NCBI GenBank assembly: GCA_937978655.1
Contig: CALJUX010000071.1
Coordinates: forward strand, 36,780-100,779
Direction of reading: 5' to 3'
DNA length: 64,000 nucleotides
DNA from: an uncultured Chromatiaceae bacterium
GTDB lineage: Bacteria; Pseudomonadota; Gammaproteobacteria; Enterobacterales; Alteromonadaceae
This document shows, piece after piece, positions 8,492-18,064 of the stretch (positions are counted from its first letter, which is position 1; each line of letters opens with the position of its first letter). The notes under the pieces were generated by a model. The model worked only from the letters and a program-made list of their open reading frames with translations, had not been told where the DNA came from and made no database searches. Both the position numbers and the translations under genes were made by a program.

Positions 8492-9748
8492 ATGAAATTT
8501 AACAAACTTACATCTGCGTTAATGGTGTTTGCTGCAGTTGGCGTAGCCGCTCTGCCGGTAAGCTCAGCATTCGCAGCTCCGGATGCAGCCAAGATTGCTG
8601 AGCGTAAAGCTCGGAAATCTCAGGCTGTAGGCGAGAAGGTCGGTAAGGCTATCGGTAAAGCGTATGAGCTTTATGGTCAAAATAAAGTTGGTGAAGCACT
8701 GGCGTTATTAGAACCAATTGAAGCGTCAAACACTTTTGATAAAGCTTATTTAGATAAGTTTATCGGTCAGCTTTACATCGAGAAAAATCCGGCCAAAGCG
8801 TTAGACTATATGATTAAAGCTGTGAAGCCAGATGTACTGGGTTTTACAGACCAATCTACTTTGCTGCGGAACATCGGCGATTTAAGTCTGATGGCGAAGA
8901 AATATGAGCAAGCGATCACTTACTATGAAAAGTGGTCTGACTTTACTGGTGAACTGGATCCAAACGTTGATTTGCGTGTTGCTAACGCATACTACGAAAT
9001 GAAACAGTACGCGAAGGTAATTGCTCCGGCGGACCGTGCTATTGCACATTCAAAAGTGCCGAAGAAAGAACCGTACCAGATGAAGTTCGCTTCTTATTAC
9101 GAGCTGAAGCAGACGAAAAAAGCGATCGAAGTCCTGGAAACAATGTTGCCATTGTTTCCAGATGAGAAGCAGTCATGGGTCAATTTAGGCCAGTTCTACT
9201 CAGTCGATGAGCAATATGATAAAGCATTAGCAATTATCGATATGGCTTACAAACAGGGTTTATTAAAGACAGAGAACGAGATTAAGTTGCTCGCCAACCT
9301 GTACAACAATAACAACGTGCCTTTTAAAGCCGCTGCATTGTTGGAAAAACACCTGACTGCTGGTTTATTGAAAAATGACCGTGCGATTTTGATGAGTATT
9401 GCAAGTTCATACTCTTCATCTCGTGAGTTTGAAAAAGCTGCTAAGTTCTACGGTATCTTAGGCGCTAAAGAAAATGATGGTGATGCATATCGTCGTCAGG
9501 GTAATGCGCTGTTGATGGCAAATAAAAATGCCGACGCAGTTACTGCATTACAGAAAGCTTTAGAGGTGGGTACTAAGGAAAAAGGCAAAGTGCATGTTGA
9601 TTTAATCAGTGCATATTTTTACCAAGGCAAAATGCGTGAAGCTTATCAGCATGTCCAGCTGGCTCGCCAGAATGGACAGGAAAAGATGGCAAACTCATGG
9701 GGCCCTTACGTAAAAGAACGTGCTGAGAAAAAAGGCATCAAGCTGTAA
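8492..9748 (+). CDS. Periplasmic TPR protein of the TonB2 operon
   Basis: A 418-residue protein with a signal peptide (cleavage near SAFAAP, residue 29) followed by helical tetratricopeptide-like repeats over most of its length, for example around MAKKYEQAITYYEKWSDF and SSREFEKAAKFYGILGA. It begins two bases after tonB with GGAGG upstream, so it is the last gene of the operon and a strong terminator follows. Similar TPR proteins end Vibrio tonB2 operons. A scaffold role at the TonB2 complex is an inference; the family has no defined reaction. Confidence 0.85.
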   Translation: MKFNKLTSALMVFAAVGVAALPVSSAFAAPDAAKIAERKARKSQAVGEKVGKAIGKAYELYGQNKVGEALALLEPIEASNTFDKAYLDKFIGQLYIEKNPAKALDYMIKAVKPDVLGFTDQSTLLRNIGDLSLMAKKYEQAITYYEKWSDFTGELDPNVDLRVANAYYEMKQYAKVIAPADRAIAHSKVPKKEPYQMKFASYYELKQTKKAIEVLETMLPLFPDEKQSWVNLGQFYSVDEQYDKALAIIDMAYKQGLLKTENEIKLLANLYNNNNVPFKAAALLEKHLTAGLLKNDRAILMSIASSYSSSREFEKAAKFYGILGAKENDGDAYRRQGNALLMANKNADAVTALQKALEVGTKEKGKVHVDLISAYFYQGKMREAYQHVQLARQNGQEKMANSWGPYVKERAEKKGIKL

Positions 9749-9770
9749 TCTCTGAACTTTCGCTGTGATA

Positions 9771-9795
9771 AACCCGCCGTCAGGCGGGTTTTTTA
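9771..9795 (+). terminator. Terminator of the TonB2 operon
   Basis: AACCCGCC and GGCGGGTT form an 8-bp stem with a four-base loop, followed by a T-rich tract, 22 bases after the TPR gene stop. Confidence 0.9.
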
Positions 9796-9916
9796 TTGTC
9801 AGTGCAAAGTAACCTGGTTTAATGGGTTGGTATGAATGTTCATTGATACAGCGATGGTGCCGCAGATACGCAAAGCAGGGATAAAGCTACTTGTTAGGCT
9901 GAAGTCTTGTTGCAGC

Positions 9917-9941
9917 AAAAACCGGGTGTTCAGCACCCGGT
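9917..9941 (-). terminator. Terminator of the prsK-prsR operon
   Basis: An 8-bp perfect stem (ACCGGGTG / CACCCGGT) with a five-base loop; read on the minus strand it ends in TTTTT and lies 17 bases beyond the prsR stop. Between it and the terminator at 9771-9795 no gene is seen. Confidence 0.8.
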
Positions 9942-9957
9942 CTTTTAGGGACAGTGG

Positions 9958-11343
9958 TTAAAGATCTTCAGTGACCGAACCTGGCTGGTCTGCATCGGAG
10001 GTTCGCAGATCAAGCATTTTGTATTTATCAATCAGCGAATACAGTGTAGGGCGGGTGACACCCAACAAATCGGCTGTTTTCGACAAATTACCATTCGCGA
10101 CATTATAGGCATGACGGATCGCCTGAGTTTCAGCCTGTTCGCGGACTTTACGCAGGGTGGGCAGGCTTGCTGGCTGATTGGACGGGGCCAGGCCAAGATC
10201 TTCCGCACTGATAAACTTGGTGTCTGCCAGGATCACGGCAGATTTTAATTTGTTTTGCAGTTCGCGGATGTTTCCCGGCCAGCGGTGACCTAACATCGCA
10301 TTGATAGCGTCTTCAGTGAAACCCTGGATATTGGTGTTAAATTCAGCATTAAAACGATGGAGTAGTGCTTTAGCAATGATCACGATGTCATGACCGCGAT
10401 TTCGCAGCGGTGGAATGTTCAGCGTGATCTCGCTGACCCGGTAGAACAAATCTTCGCGGAAAGTCTGCTCTGCCACCATCTCCGATAAATTTCGGTGGGT
10501 TGCGCAGACAACACGTACGTCCACTTCAATCTCGGAACGGCCACCAACCCGTTCAATCACGCGTTCTTGCAGGAAACGTAACATTTTAGCCTGCAGAGCC
10601 AGTGGCATATCACCGATCTCGTCAAGCATCAGGGTGCCGCCGTTGGCAGTTTCAATTTTTCCCAATGTTGTTTTATTTGCGCCAGTAAAAGCGCCTTTTT
10701 CGTAACCAAACAGTTCGCTTTCCAGCAGATTATCCGGAATAGAAGCACAGTTAATAGCGACAAAAGGCTTATCTGCGCGCGGGCTTTGTTTATGGATCGC
10801 ACGGGCGAATACTTCTTTGCCGGTGCCGGACTCACCTAATAACAAGGTCGTAATTTCGGTCGGGGCAATTTTTTCGACCATCCGGCAGGCTTTATTGATT
10901 GATTCACTATTGCCAATGATGTCCTGCTGCTTGTAAGCAGAGGCTTTAAGCTGACGGTTTTCTGCTTCGATCTCACTGAGTTTAAAGGCCCGGGCGACGA
11001 TGACGTTTAATACGTCTACATCAATGGGTTTCTGATAATAATCATAGGCACCCAGCGAGATTGCCTGTAGCGCGTGTTCTGTATCAGAACTACCAGTGAT
11101 CACTATCACTTTTGTCGCTGGATTGTGCTGCAGGATCTCGGTCAGGCACGCCAGGCCCTCAGAGGCATTGGTTGGGTCCGGTGGCAGACCCAGGTCGAGC
11201 GTGACCACTGCGGGCTCATATCGGCGCAATTGCTGCAACGCCGATGGCCGGTCTTCGGCAAACACCACTTCGTAATCCGTCAGGCTCCATTTGAGCTGCT
11301 TTTGGATCCCCAGATCATCGTCGATAGCAAGTAACGTTTTCAT
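9958..11343 (-). CDS. prsR: PEP-CTERM system sigma-54-dependent response regulator PrsR
   Basis: A 461-residue NtrC-type regulator. An N-terminal receiver domain (about 1-120) has acidic residues Asp8-Asp10 and phosphoacceptor Asp50; the AAA+ domain (about 140-375) has Walker A GESGTGKE and the sigma-54 contact loop GAFTGA; a Fis-type helix-turn-helix (NLSKTADLLGVTRPTLYSLI) closes the protein. It matches the PrsR family (TIGR02915) found with exosortase loci. With PrsK just upstream it should activate RpoN promoters of PEP-CTERM genes; one such promoter is seen at 18955-18970. Start ATG at 11343 is 27 bases after prsK. Confidence 0.95.
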   Translation of the reverse strand: MKTLLAIDDDLGIQKQLKWSLTDYEVVFAEDRPSALQQLRRYEPAVVTLDLGLPPDPTNASEGLACLTEILQHNPATKVIVITGSSDTEHALQAISLGAYDYYQKPIDVDVLNVIVARAFKLSEIEAENRQLKASAYKQQDIIGNSESINKACRMVEKIAPTEITTLLLGESGTGKEVFARAIHKQSPRADKPFVAINCASIPDNLLESELFGYEKGAFTGANKTTLGKIETANGGTLMLDEIGDMPLALQAKMLRFLQERVIERVGGRSEIEVDVRVVCATHRNLSEMVAEQTFREDLFYRVSEITLNIPPLRNRGHDIVIIAKALLHRFNAEFNTNIQGFTEDAINAMLGHRWPGNIRELQNKLKSAVILADTKFISAEDLGLAPSNQPASLPTLRKVREQAETQAIRHAYNVANGNLSKTADLLGVTRPTLYSLIDKYKMLDLRTSDADQPGSVTEDL

Positions 11344-11370
11344 ACAACATTCCGTGTAGCAGTAATATGG

Positions 11371-13395
11371 TTAGTGTAAAGGAAGCAAAATGGTAAAGGT
11401 AGTCCCATGACCGGGTTCACTCTGTACTTGCAACTGTCCCTGTTGTTGCTGAATAAAGGTCAGTGCGTCATATGCACCTATCCCCATCCCGGCATTGCCT
11501 TTAGTGGTATCAAAAGGCTTAAACAGTCGAGTCTGAATAAACTCAGCGGACATACCGCAACCGGTATCACGGATCTCCAAGCGTAATTGCCCGTCACCGT
11601 GGCTCAGCTCGACCTGGACCTGGCCGTCATCCGGCGTCGCTTGCTGCGCGTTGTCAATCAAGTGAAACAACACGTTTGCGAAGCGTTCACTGTCAATCGT
11701 CAAGTCGCAGTCTGTGTCAGCAATTAACTCTGGCAACGGCAAAGAGCCGCTACAACGTTCATGCAGTAAGGCCCGTAACATAGAACCCACCGCGATTTTC
11801 TTTAATTGCTCCTGGCCGCTTTGCTTGTTGGTCAGCTGTGCCAGCATGTTTTGTAGGCGGCTTTGCATCGCTTCGATGGTGGTAAAAGCATCATCGATAA
11901 ACTCCGGGTTATGCCGGTGTTTTTGAGCATTTTTCAACAGCATATCAATTTGCGCTTTAACGTTTTTCAAATCGTGCACCACAAATGCAGACATGCGGCT
12001 AAATGCAATAAACTGGGCGTTTTCGGACAATGCTTTACTAGCTTCATCCATAAACAGATAGCTGGCAATTTGCTCTGTGACGGCATTGAGGTAATCGCGC
12101 AGTTCCCAGTTCAGTCGTAGTTTTTCATTTACGCTGCAATCAAGCAGACAAAAGCCCCAGATTTGGCTGTTCTTTAATATCGGAATGAGGATGCTGAAAC
12201 CCAATGGTGGATGGTCCAGTTCCATCATGAATGATTGCGCCATCTGGTCACTGTGGTCGCTGAAATCTAATAACCACTGCCGGTTGTTTTGGCCAGACAG
12301 CACCAGCTGCAGCATTTTTTCCTCAGTATCAGTGAATTTCAGCTGGCCCTGTCTGGCCTGCAGCTGCAGCTGGTTTTGTTGCAGCTTAATCAGCGCTCCA
12401 TGGCTGTAGCCTATGGCATGACACCAGGCGCTGAGACAGACCTGCGCAGTGTTTTCATTGGCAAATTCAATTTTTTTCAGTTCACGGGTCAGTTCAACCC
12501 ATTTTTCGCGATAATCAAAAGTATTGGCAAAAAAGTGTTTTTCAATAAATACCCGGCCCTTGCGCCTCAAACCGTCAGAAAATACCAAGGTACTTAACAC
12601 TGCGGTGCCGGCGACAACAAACACGACCTGCAACAAGGTAGTCCAGTTGCCGCCGATGTAACTCAGGTAGTAACCGACGATAGCCAGCAAACAAAGATAG
12701 ATGCCAGCTGCCAAGACTAATGAACTTTGCAGCACAATATCGCGGGATACATAGACGTTAATGCCCCAGGATTTGATGCGTTTGACGGCAACGACCAGAA
12801 ACGGCAGCATAAAAAGGTGCACAAAACCACGAGCCTGCCAGGTCTGCTGATTGATTTCGCCGAGTAAAGTGGCTTCGGCCAGCAAATAGAAATCCAGCAG
12901 CAGGCAAATACCAATAGCAATGATCAAAGGTTTAAACTGCCATTTCTGCTTGCCGGCTTGCCGATATAGAGTTTCAACCATCGCCAGCATCACAATTACC
13001 AGCAACAAGGTCCCCATCAACCGTAAATTCAGTGCGCTGAAAACCAGCAGACCAAGTACTGACCAGATGACTAAGACCAGTGCTGTCACCTGTACTTTTT
13101 TATGAGTTAACCATTGCTGGAGCGGAATATCGGTTTTGCTCAGCGCTGATAACAGAAACAGCAACAACAACATTTTCTGCAAAGTTTCGAAGATAAATGA
13201 AATGTCACTGACAAACGCCAGTCCATTGGACAGCGCATTAAAGCTGGCCCAACCAACCGACCACAGCGTAAATGCAGAAAGCAGAGATTTTTGCGACGTT
13301 TTCACCCGGACTGTCAGTTGCAAGGCCCAAAAAAGCAGGTAGCCAACCGCCGCAAGCAAGAAACCCAACTGACCGGGTGTAATGTCCAGCTTCAT
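11371..13395 (-). CDS. prsK: PEP-CTERM system membrane histidine kinase PrsK
   Basis: A 674-residue sensor kinase matching PrsK (TIGR02916). The first ~290 residues contain about eight membrane helices, then comes a GAF-like region (about 300-450) and a C-terminal kinase: phosphoacceptor His474 in FVVHDLKNV, N box HLIDNAQQA (Asn582), and ATP-lid motifs DTGCGMS and GMGIGAYDA. It is expected to phosphorylate PrsR. The signal it senses is unknown. The ATG overlaps the stop of the upstream protease gene in an ATGA sequence, so kinase and protease are translationally coupled. Confidence 0.95.
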   Translation of the reverse strand: MKLDITPGQLGFLLAAVGYLLFWALQLTVRVKTSQKSLLSAFTLWSVGWASFNALSNGLAFVSDISFIFETLQKMLLLLFLLSALSKTDIPLQQWLTHKKVQVTALVLVIWSVLGLLVFSALNLRLMGTLLLVIVMLAMVETLYRQAGKQKWQFKPLIIAIGICLLLDFYLLAEATLLGEINQQTWQARGFVHLFMLPFLVVAVKRIKSWGINVYVSRDIVLQSSLVLAAGIYLCLLAIVGYYLSYIGGNWTTLLQVVFVVAGTAVLSTLVFSDGLRRKGRVFIEKHFFANTFDYREKWVELTRELKKIEFANENTAQVCLSAWCHAIGYSHGALIKLQQNQLQLQARQGQLKFTDTEEKMLQLVLSGQNNRQWLLDFSDHSDQMAQSFMMELDHPPLGFSILIPILKNSQIWGFCLLDCSVNEKLRLNWELRDYLNAVTEQIASYLFMDEASKALSENAQFIAFSRMSAFVVHDLKNVKAQIDMLLKNAQKHRHNPEFIDDAFTTIEAMQSRLQNMLAQLTNKQSGQEQLKKIAVGSMLRALLHERCSGSLPLPELIADTDCDLTIDSERFANVLFHLIDNAQQATPDDGQVQVELSHGDGQLRLEIRDTGCGMSAEFIQTRLFKPFDTTKGNAGMGIGAYDALTFIQQQQGQLQVQSEPGHGTTFTILLPLH

Positions 13396-14186
13396 TGTTG
13401 TGCGCCTGTCGGCTGCTGACTGAGCAATTGATGCAAATGCCGCACGGGGATCGCATAAGAGATCCCGCTGGGGTCGCTCAGGATTGCTTCCCGGCTGCTT
13501 TTGACCAAAACCATATTGATCACGCCAACGACTTCACCAGTATCCTGTCGGTACAACATACTGCCGCTGTTGCCCGGATATGCTGTTCCATCCAGCTGAT
13601 AGATAAAAAACGGGTCCCGTAACTGCCGCAAGGTTGCTGCGGATATTGTCTGGCTGTTATCCGCCGGAATAGCCACTGGCGTGACCGCGCTTAATAAGGC
13701 GCCATGTGTTGCCGGGTACAGTCCCAGCACTCCGGTGATCGGATAGCCAGTGAAAGCCAGCTCAGTTCCCTCGGCGACATAGTCGGCCGAGGCCAGTCGG
13801 ACAGCTGGCAATTTTTCTGCAATTTCCAGCACTGCCATGTCATATTGTGGCGCGACTCTTTTGCTGAGGATCTGATGAACTTTCGGTTGCTGGCCGTGGC
13901 CGGAGAGCACCACATATGACTCGTTTTGAGATGAGGTCAACGGCGCAGAGATCACATGGTAGTTCGTTACAATCTGGTTTCCGGGCGCCACCACAAATCC
14001 TGAACCCAATAATTTGAGACGAGGGGCCGCCGTCGGATTATAAATCGCCAGAGCGACGACCGAAGGTTTGAGCTTTTTGATTAGTTCAGGCAAATTTTGC
14101 GCATCTGCCCGGCAGGTTCCGGCAAGCAGTGCCACGGCACAAAGCAAAAAACGGGAGCTTTGGGTCATATTTAATTTCATCTTCAT
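13392..14186 (-). CDS. Secreted trypsin-like serine protease coupled to prsK
   Basis: A 264-residue chymotrypsin-fold protease. With the ATG at 14186 it has a signal peptide (hydrophobic FLLCAVALLAGT, cleavage near ADAQ). The catalytic triad is visible: His77 in TNYHVIS, Asp116 in QYDMAVLEI and Ser207 in YPGNSGS. There is no PDZ domain, so it is not a DegP/DegS homologue. An in-frame ATG at 14243 would add 19 residues before the signal peptide and is less likely. It is the first gene of a prsK-prsR operon and should act in the periplasm or outside. A role in signal processing for PrsK or in quality control of PEP-CTERM proteins is inference from position. Confidence 0.85.
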   Translation of the reverse strand: MKMKLNMTQSSRFLLCAVALLAGTCRADAQNLPELIKKLKPSVVALAIYNPTAAPRLKLLGSGFVVAPGNQIVTNYHVISAPLTSSQNESYVVLSGHGQQPKVHQILSKRVAPQYDMAVLEIAEKLPAVRLASADYVAEGTELAFTGYPITGVLGLYPATHGALLSAVTPVAIPADNSQTISAATLRQLRDPFFIYQLDGTAYPGNSGSMLYRQDTGEVVGVINMVLVKSSREAILSDPSGISYAIPVRHLHQLLSQQPTGAQQ

Positions 14187-14268
14187 CACCGCTGAGCCGG
14201 ACTGGACTAAAATCGCATTCGCATCTTGAGTAAATTGGTACATACTGAGACTCTGAGTTCAGTCGCGG

Positions 14269-15177
14269 ATGCATGATGTCTTGGTGGCCAGTATGACACA
14301 ACTGCAATCACATGAAATAGTGCCAATTTTTTCTGGCGGTGGCACCCGGTTGCCTTGTTATGTTGGTATTTTGATGGCATTAAAAGACTTAGGACTGAGC
14401 TTTCATAGCTTGGTAGGGGTCTCCGGTGGCAGCATAGTTGCTGCGATGGTTGCTGCCGGTAAATCAGTCGAACAGATGCAAGACCTGGCCCTTCACACTG
14501 ATTTTAAACAATTCCGTGGTTTTTCATTGATGAACTTAATCCGTACCGGTGGGTTGTCCAGTGGCGATACCTTCGAAAACTGGATGGATGAGCAATTGGC
14601 CGGCGCCAGATTTTGTGATCTGTTACTCGATTTGCATGTGCTGGCAACCGATATCAATGGCGGTGGGCCGGTGGTATTTAATAAATCGCGCACTCCGCAA
14701 ATGAAAGTATCACAGGCCGTACGCTATTCAATGTCGATCCCGCTGTTGTTCTCTTTTAAAACCTTTGAAAATCACATTATGGCGGATGGGGTCATTCTGG
14801 CCGAAGATGCGCTGCATCAAAACTGGTCGGGCCGTGATGTTCCTGTAGTTTGTTTTCGGCTGAAAAGTGAAGGTGAAGACAAACCTATTATTAAGCGTAG
14901 ACTTTTCCCGTTGGTATCATATATTCTCATGTTAATTCAAACGTTTATGAATGCGATGTCACGAGAATATGTCCATGCGCAGTATTGGCATAATACCGTG
15001 CTGATCAACACTGGTGATGTATCCTCTGTTGATTTTGCCTTGCCTGTGGCGAAGAAACTTGAGTTGTTAAATATCGGCTATCAGACGACTTTGCGGGTTA
15101 TTCCGCAAAAACTTGGGCCTCAGGTGAAAGTCTTTGTACCAGATGAGTTCGAGAAAACTGTTTCTGAAGCCGGATAA
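14269..15177 (+). CDS. Patatin-like phospholipase
   Basis: A 302-residue patatin-family acyl hydrolase. The oxyanion-hole motif FSGGGTRLPCYVG and the nucleophile elbow GVSGGS (GxSxG) lie in the first 55 residues, and the catalytic Asp is in MADGVILAED. No signal peptide is present, so it is cytoplasmic or membrane-peripheral. It is divergent from the protease-prsK-prsR operon and upstream of an exosortase-associated acyltransferase, suggesting a role in lipid or acyl-chain turnover in this system, but the substrate cannot be predicted. The start could instead be the ATG at 14293; neither has a strong ribosome site. Confidence 0.85.
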   Translation: MHDVLVASMTQLQSHEIVPIFSGGGTRLPCYVGILMALKDLGLSFHSLVGVSGGSIVAAMVAAGKSVEQMQDLALHTDFKQFRGFSLMNLIRTGGLSSGDTFENWMDEQLAGARFCDLLLDLHVLATDINGGGPVVFNKSRTPQMKVSQAVRYSMSIPLLFSFKTFENHIMADGVILAEDALHQNWSGRDVPVVCFRLKSEGEDKPIIKRRLFPLVSYILMLIQTFMNAMSREYVHAQYWHNTVLINTGDVSSVDFALPVAKKLELLNIGYQTTLRVIPQKLGPQVKVFVPDEFEKTVSEAG

Positions 15178-15345
15178 GCGTTGTATATCAAAATTTCATC
15201 ATTTTCAATTCGCACCAAAGCCTGCTGCTGAGTTACACTTAAACACATATTCCCGTTTGGTATGTAGTTACATAGTGGCTCCCGATCTCCGGCCCCGGTG
15301 TTATTGATAACAAATTGTAGTTGCACGTGTTGAAGGAATAGCAAT

Positions 15346-16224
15346 ATGAAACATCTGAAAAAGCTTCAGAAGATCCCGGTAATTGGAGGTTTGGTGAATA
15401 TCGCCATTTCTCACTTAGCGAATTCAGATGCCAATTCAATATCGTCACATTTTTCCCAGTTTTTGAGGCCTGAGTTGGCAAATACAGAAGAATTGAAGCG
15501 CGAAATATACCGATTACGACATCAGGTATATTGTTCAGAACTTAAATTTGAAGCAGAAAAGCCAGACGGGATTGAAGCAGATAATTTTGATGAACATTCG
15601 GTACATTGTTTCGTCAGGCATGTCGCAACCAACCGGATGGCTGGTACAGTCCGTCTGATCACTTCAGCAAATCAGGAACAGTTGTTACCGATTGAGAAAT
15701 TCTGCAGTCACTCGATAACTGACAAAGAGTTCGCGCCCTGGTTGTTTCCCCGGCAAGACGTTTGCGAGATTTCTCGTTTAGCCGTGCTGTCTGATTTCAG
15801 ACGGCGTCAGGTAGACCAGTTTGCCGGAGCAGCAACAGGTGCGATCAATATCAAGAGTTATTCTGAAACTGAACTGCGTTGTTTTCCTTATATCGCCATC
15901 TGTCTTTACCTGGCGGCTGCATCGACTGCGTTCAGAACGGATAAAAAACATGCTTATGTCATGATGGAGCCCCGGCTGGCACGCAGCATGGCGTTTATCG
16001 GCATTAAATTTAAACAGCTGGGTGAGCCAATTGAATATCATGGCCGAAGAGCGCCATATTATATCAATCGGGAAATGTTCCTCAGCGAGTTATCGCCCGG
16101 ATACCGGAAATTACTTGCGTCGATTGAACGTGAACTGGCTTACTCCGAGAAGAACCGCGGAGCAGGTCTTGGTATTGGGGTTACCAGTCAACAAAACGCT
16201 GTAATGCTTGGACTGGCACACTAG
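15346..16224 (+). CDS. PEP-CTERM/exosortase system-associated acyltransferase
   Basis: A 292-residue GNAT-superfamily protein of the kind linked to exosortase systems (TIGR03694), distantly related to N-acyl amino acid and acyl-homoserine lactone synthases. The core has RLRHQVYCSELKFE near residue 55, a typical LuxI/FeeM-like 'R..VFC' region, followed by MAGTVRLI and CEISRLAVLSDFRRR. AAGGAA before the ATG fixes the start. It probably moves a fatty acyl group from acyl-ACP to an amine acceptor; the product is unknown. The oxidase gene follows after nine bases, so the two are one transcription unit. An upstream stretch (15178-15345) has no convincing promoter. Confidence 0.88.
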   Translation: MKHLKKLQKIPVIGGLVNIAISHLANSDANSISSHFSQFLRPELANTEELKREIYRLRHQVYCSELKFEAEKPDGIEADNFDEHSVHCFVRHVATNRMAGTVRLITSANQEQLLPIEKFCSHSITDKEFAPWLFPRQDVCEISRLAVLSDFRRRQVDQFAGAATGAINIKSYSETELRCFPYIAICLYLAAASTAFRTDKKHAYVMMEPRLARSMAFIGIKFKQLGEPIEYHGRRAPYYINREMFLSELSPGYRKLLASIERELAYSEKNRGAGLGIGVTSQQNAVMLGLAH

Positions 16225-16233
16225 GAGTCTGGC

Positions 16234-17919
16234 GTGTCAGTAAACAAATCACTGCGTGCTGCAGAAAAACTAACTCAGCTGCTGGCGTCAGATTCTGAAT
16301 TGTTTTTCAGTGAAGACTCCACCGGTCATTATCTGGCCAGCTGTGAAGGTTACCAACGAGATGGCGTCTGGGTGATCCGGTTGTCTGGCAGTGCTGATGC
16401 ACATGGCCAGCCGCATTATCTGCAAGAGATTTCGGCCATCCTTCGCCTGGCAAATGCCTTAAGCGGGACAGAAGAGGCGTTCACGGTACACCCGATTAGT
16501 ACCGGGAATAACTGGGGGTACGGCAGTGCTCTCGCGGCTGACGAAGCGGCTGTCATACTCGATTTGTCTCGTTTGACGCATATCCAGGTCGAAGATGCAG
16601 ATCTTGGTTTGTTTAGTGTCGGTCCTGGTGTCACTCAACAAATGCTGCGCGAATTTCTCGATCGCCGCCAATTACCATTTATGGTTCCGGTCACAGGGGC
16701 GGGGCCTCATTGTTCATTATTGGCCAATGCCTTGGAACGTGGTTATGGCATCACGCCATATACTGACCATTTTGGCGCTGTGAACGCGTTGAAGGCATTT
16801 TTACCCGATGGCCAGCGTTATCATTCCAGTATCAGCAGCATAGACAGTTCCGCCAATGATCTGATTGATAAGACGTTTAAGTGGAAACTTGGTCCTTATC
16901 TGGATGGTTTGTTTACTCAGTCCAATTTGGGCATTGTGACCGAAGTTACCTTAAGGCTGAAAAAAAATCCGGCAGACTTTGATTCGTTTTATCTGCAATT
17001 TGCAGATGATAAAGACTTTGAATCTGCGGTGCTGATTGCCAGAGAGTTATTGCAGCGGCTAGAAGGGACTGTTGGCTCCATCAACATTATGGATAAAAGA
17101 CGGGTGCTGTCGATGATGGTCGGCAACCCAAACGGCGCCGGTAATCATCAGATTATGTCAGCGCAACAAGTTGAACAGCTGGGTAAAAAGCACGATGTGC
17201 CGGCCTGGACGTTGATTGGTACTTTGTATGGTGAGCCGGAAATGGTTAAGGCTGGCCGGCGTATAGTCAACAGACTCAGTGCCGGCAAGGTCAAACGCCG
17301 AATATATTCCAATGGCTGGTTAGTCAGGCTCGGTAAGCTGGCGGTGAGTCTGGTCCCTGGTCCGTTACTGGCAGAGCCCCGAAAGATGTTGCAGTCGCTG
17401 GATAATGGCACCGCAATCATGCAGGGGACGCCGAATCAGGTGGCGTTACCCTTGGCATTCTGGCGTAACCCGCAACGGTCGGCAGATCCGGCCCGTGCTA
17501 TGGACCCGGCAAGGGATAATTGCGGCTTGTTATGGTACGCACCGTTAGTATTGTTCCAGCCGAAGTCAATGCGGACATTTGTTGAACACGTCAGAGCCAC
17601 AGCCCCTAAATATGGCATTGAGCCGATGATCACTTTTACCAGTCTGCGGCATGATACTGTAGACAGTACCATCCCTATTGTGTTTGATAAGTCGAATGCG
17701 ACTGCCCAGCAGCAGGCTAAAGATTGTCTGCATGATTTGGTCACTAAGGGGTTGCAACAAGGTTTTGCGCCATACCGGCTGAATTTAGAGCAGCAGACTG
17801 AGTTAATTGATCATTCAGCTGTCTGCTGGCAGTGGGTTGATTCGATTAAACAAGCCACAGATCCAAAGCAGATCCTGTCGCCTGGACGTTATTCATTGCC
17901 TAAACACAAAACAAAATGA
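16234..17919 (+). CDS. FAD-binding oxidase/dehydrogenase (VAO-type)
   Basis: A 561-residue flavoprotein of the vanillyl-alcohol oxidase/4-cresol dehydrogenase fold. The N-terminal FAD-binding part shows PISTGNNWGYGSA, the dinucleotide loop FSVGPGVTQQMLREFL and VPVTGAGPHCSLLANALERG; the C-terminal half carries the substrate-cap domain and ends with DPKQILSPGRYS, as in the family. The start is a GTG with AGGAG ten bases upstream. No obvious signal peptide is seen. It likely oxidises a small alcohol, amine or lipid-linked compound made with the upstream acyltransferase; this is inferred from the tight spacing only. Confidence 0.85.
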   Translation: MSVNKSLRAAEKLTQLLASDSELFFSEDSTGHYLASCEGYQRDGVWVIRLSGSADAHGQPHYLQEISAILRLANALSGTEEAFTVHPISTGNNWGYGSALAADEAAVILDLSRLTHIQVEDADLGLFSVGPGVTQQMLREFLDRRQLPFMVPVTGAGPHCSLLANALERGYGITPYTDHFGAVNALKAFLPDGQRYHSSISSIDSSANDLIDKTFKWKLGPYLDGLFTQSNLGIVTEVTLRLKKNPADFDSFYLQFADDKDFESAVLIARELLQRLEGTVGSINIMDKRRVLSMMVGNPNGAGNHQIMSAQQVEQLGKKHDVPAWTLIGTLYGEPEMVKAGRRIVNRLSAGKVKRRIYSNGWLVRLGKLAVSLVPGPLLAEPRKMLQSLDNGTAIMQGTPNQVALPLAFWRNPQRSADPARAMDPARDNCGLLWYAPLVLFQPKSMRTFVEHVRATAPKYGIEPMITFTSLRHDTVDSTIPIVFDKSNATAQQQAKDCLHDLVTKGLQQGFAPYRLNLEQQTELIDHSAVCWQWVDSIKQATDPKQILSPGRYSLPKHKTK

Positions 17920-17944
17920 CTGTACTATGACAGTTTGCTAATGG

Positions 17945-17976
17945 AAAAAGCCCGATGCCGACATCGGGCTTTTTTG
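17945..17976 (+). terminator. Terminator after the oxidase gene
   Basis: GCCCGATG and CATCGGGC form an 8-bp stem with a four-base loop, flanked by A5 and T6 tracts, so it can work in both directions. It ends the patatin-acyltransferase-oxidase stretch. Confidence 0.9.
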
Positions 17977-18064
17977 CTTTCAGTGACCCGTTCTGACAAC
18001 CGTCAACATAAAGTAGGGCCAGCCACAGCTGCAAGTGAATAGTGCCGGTTTGAGCGGCAGAAAT

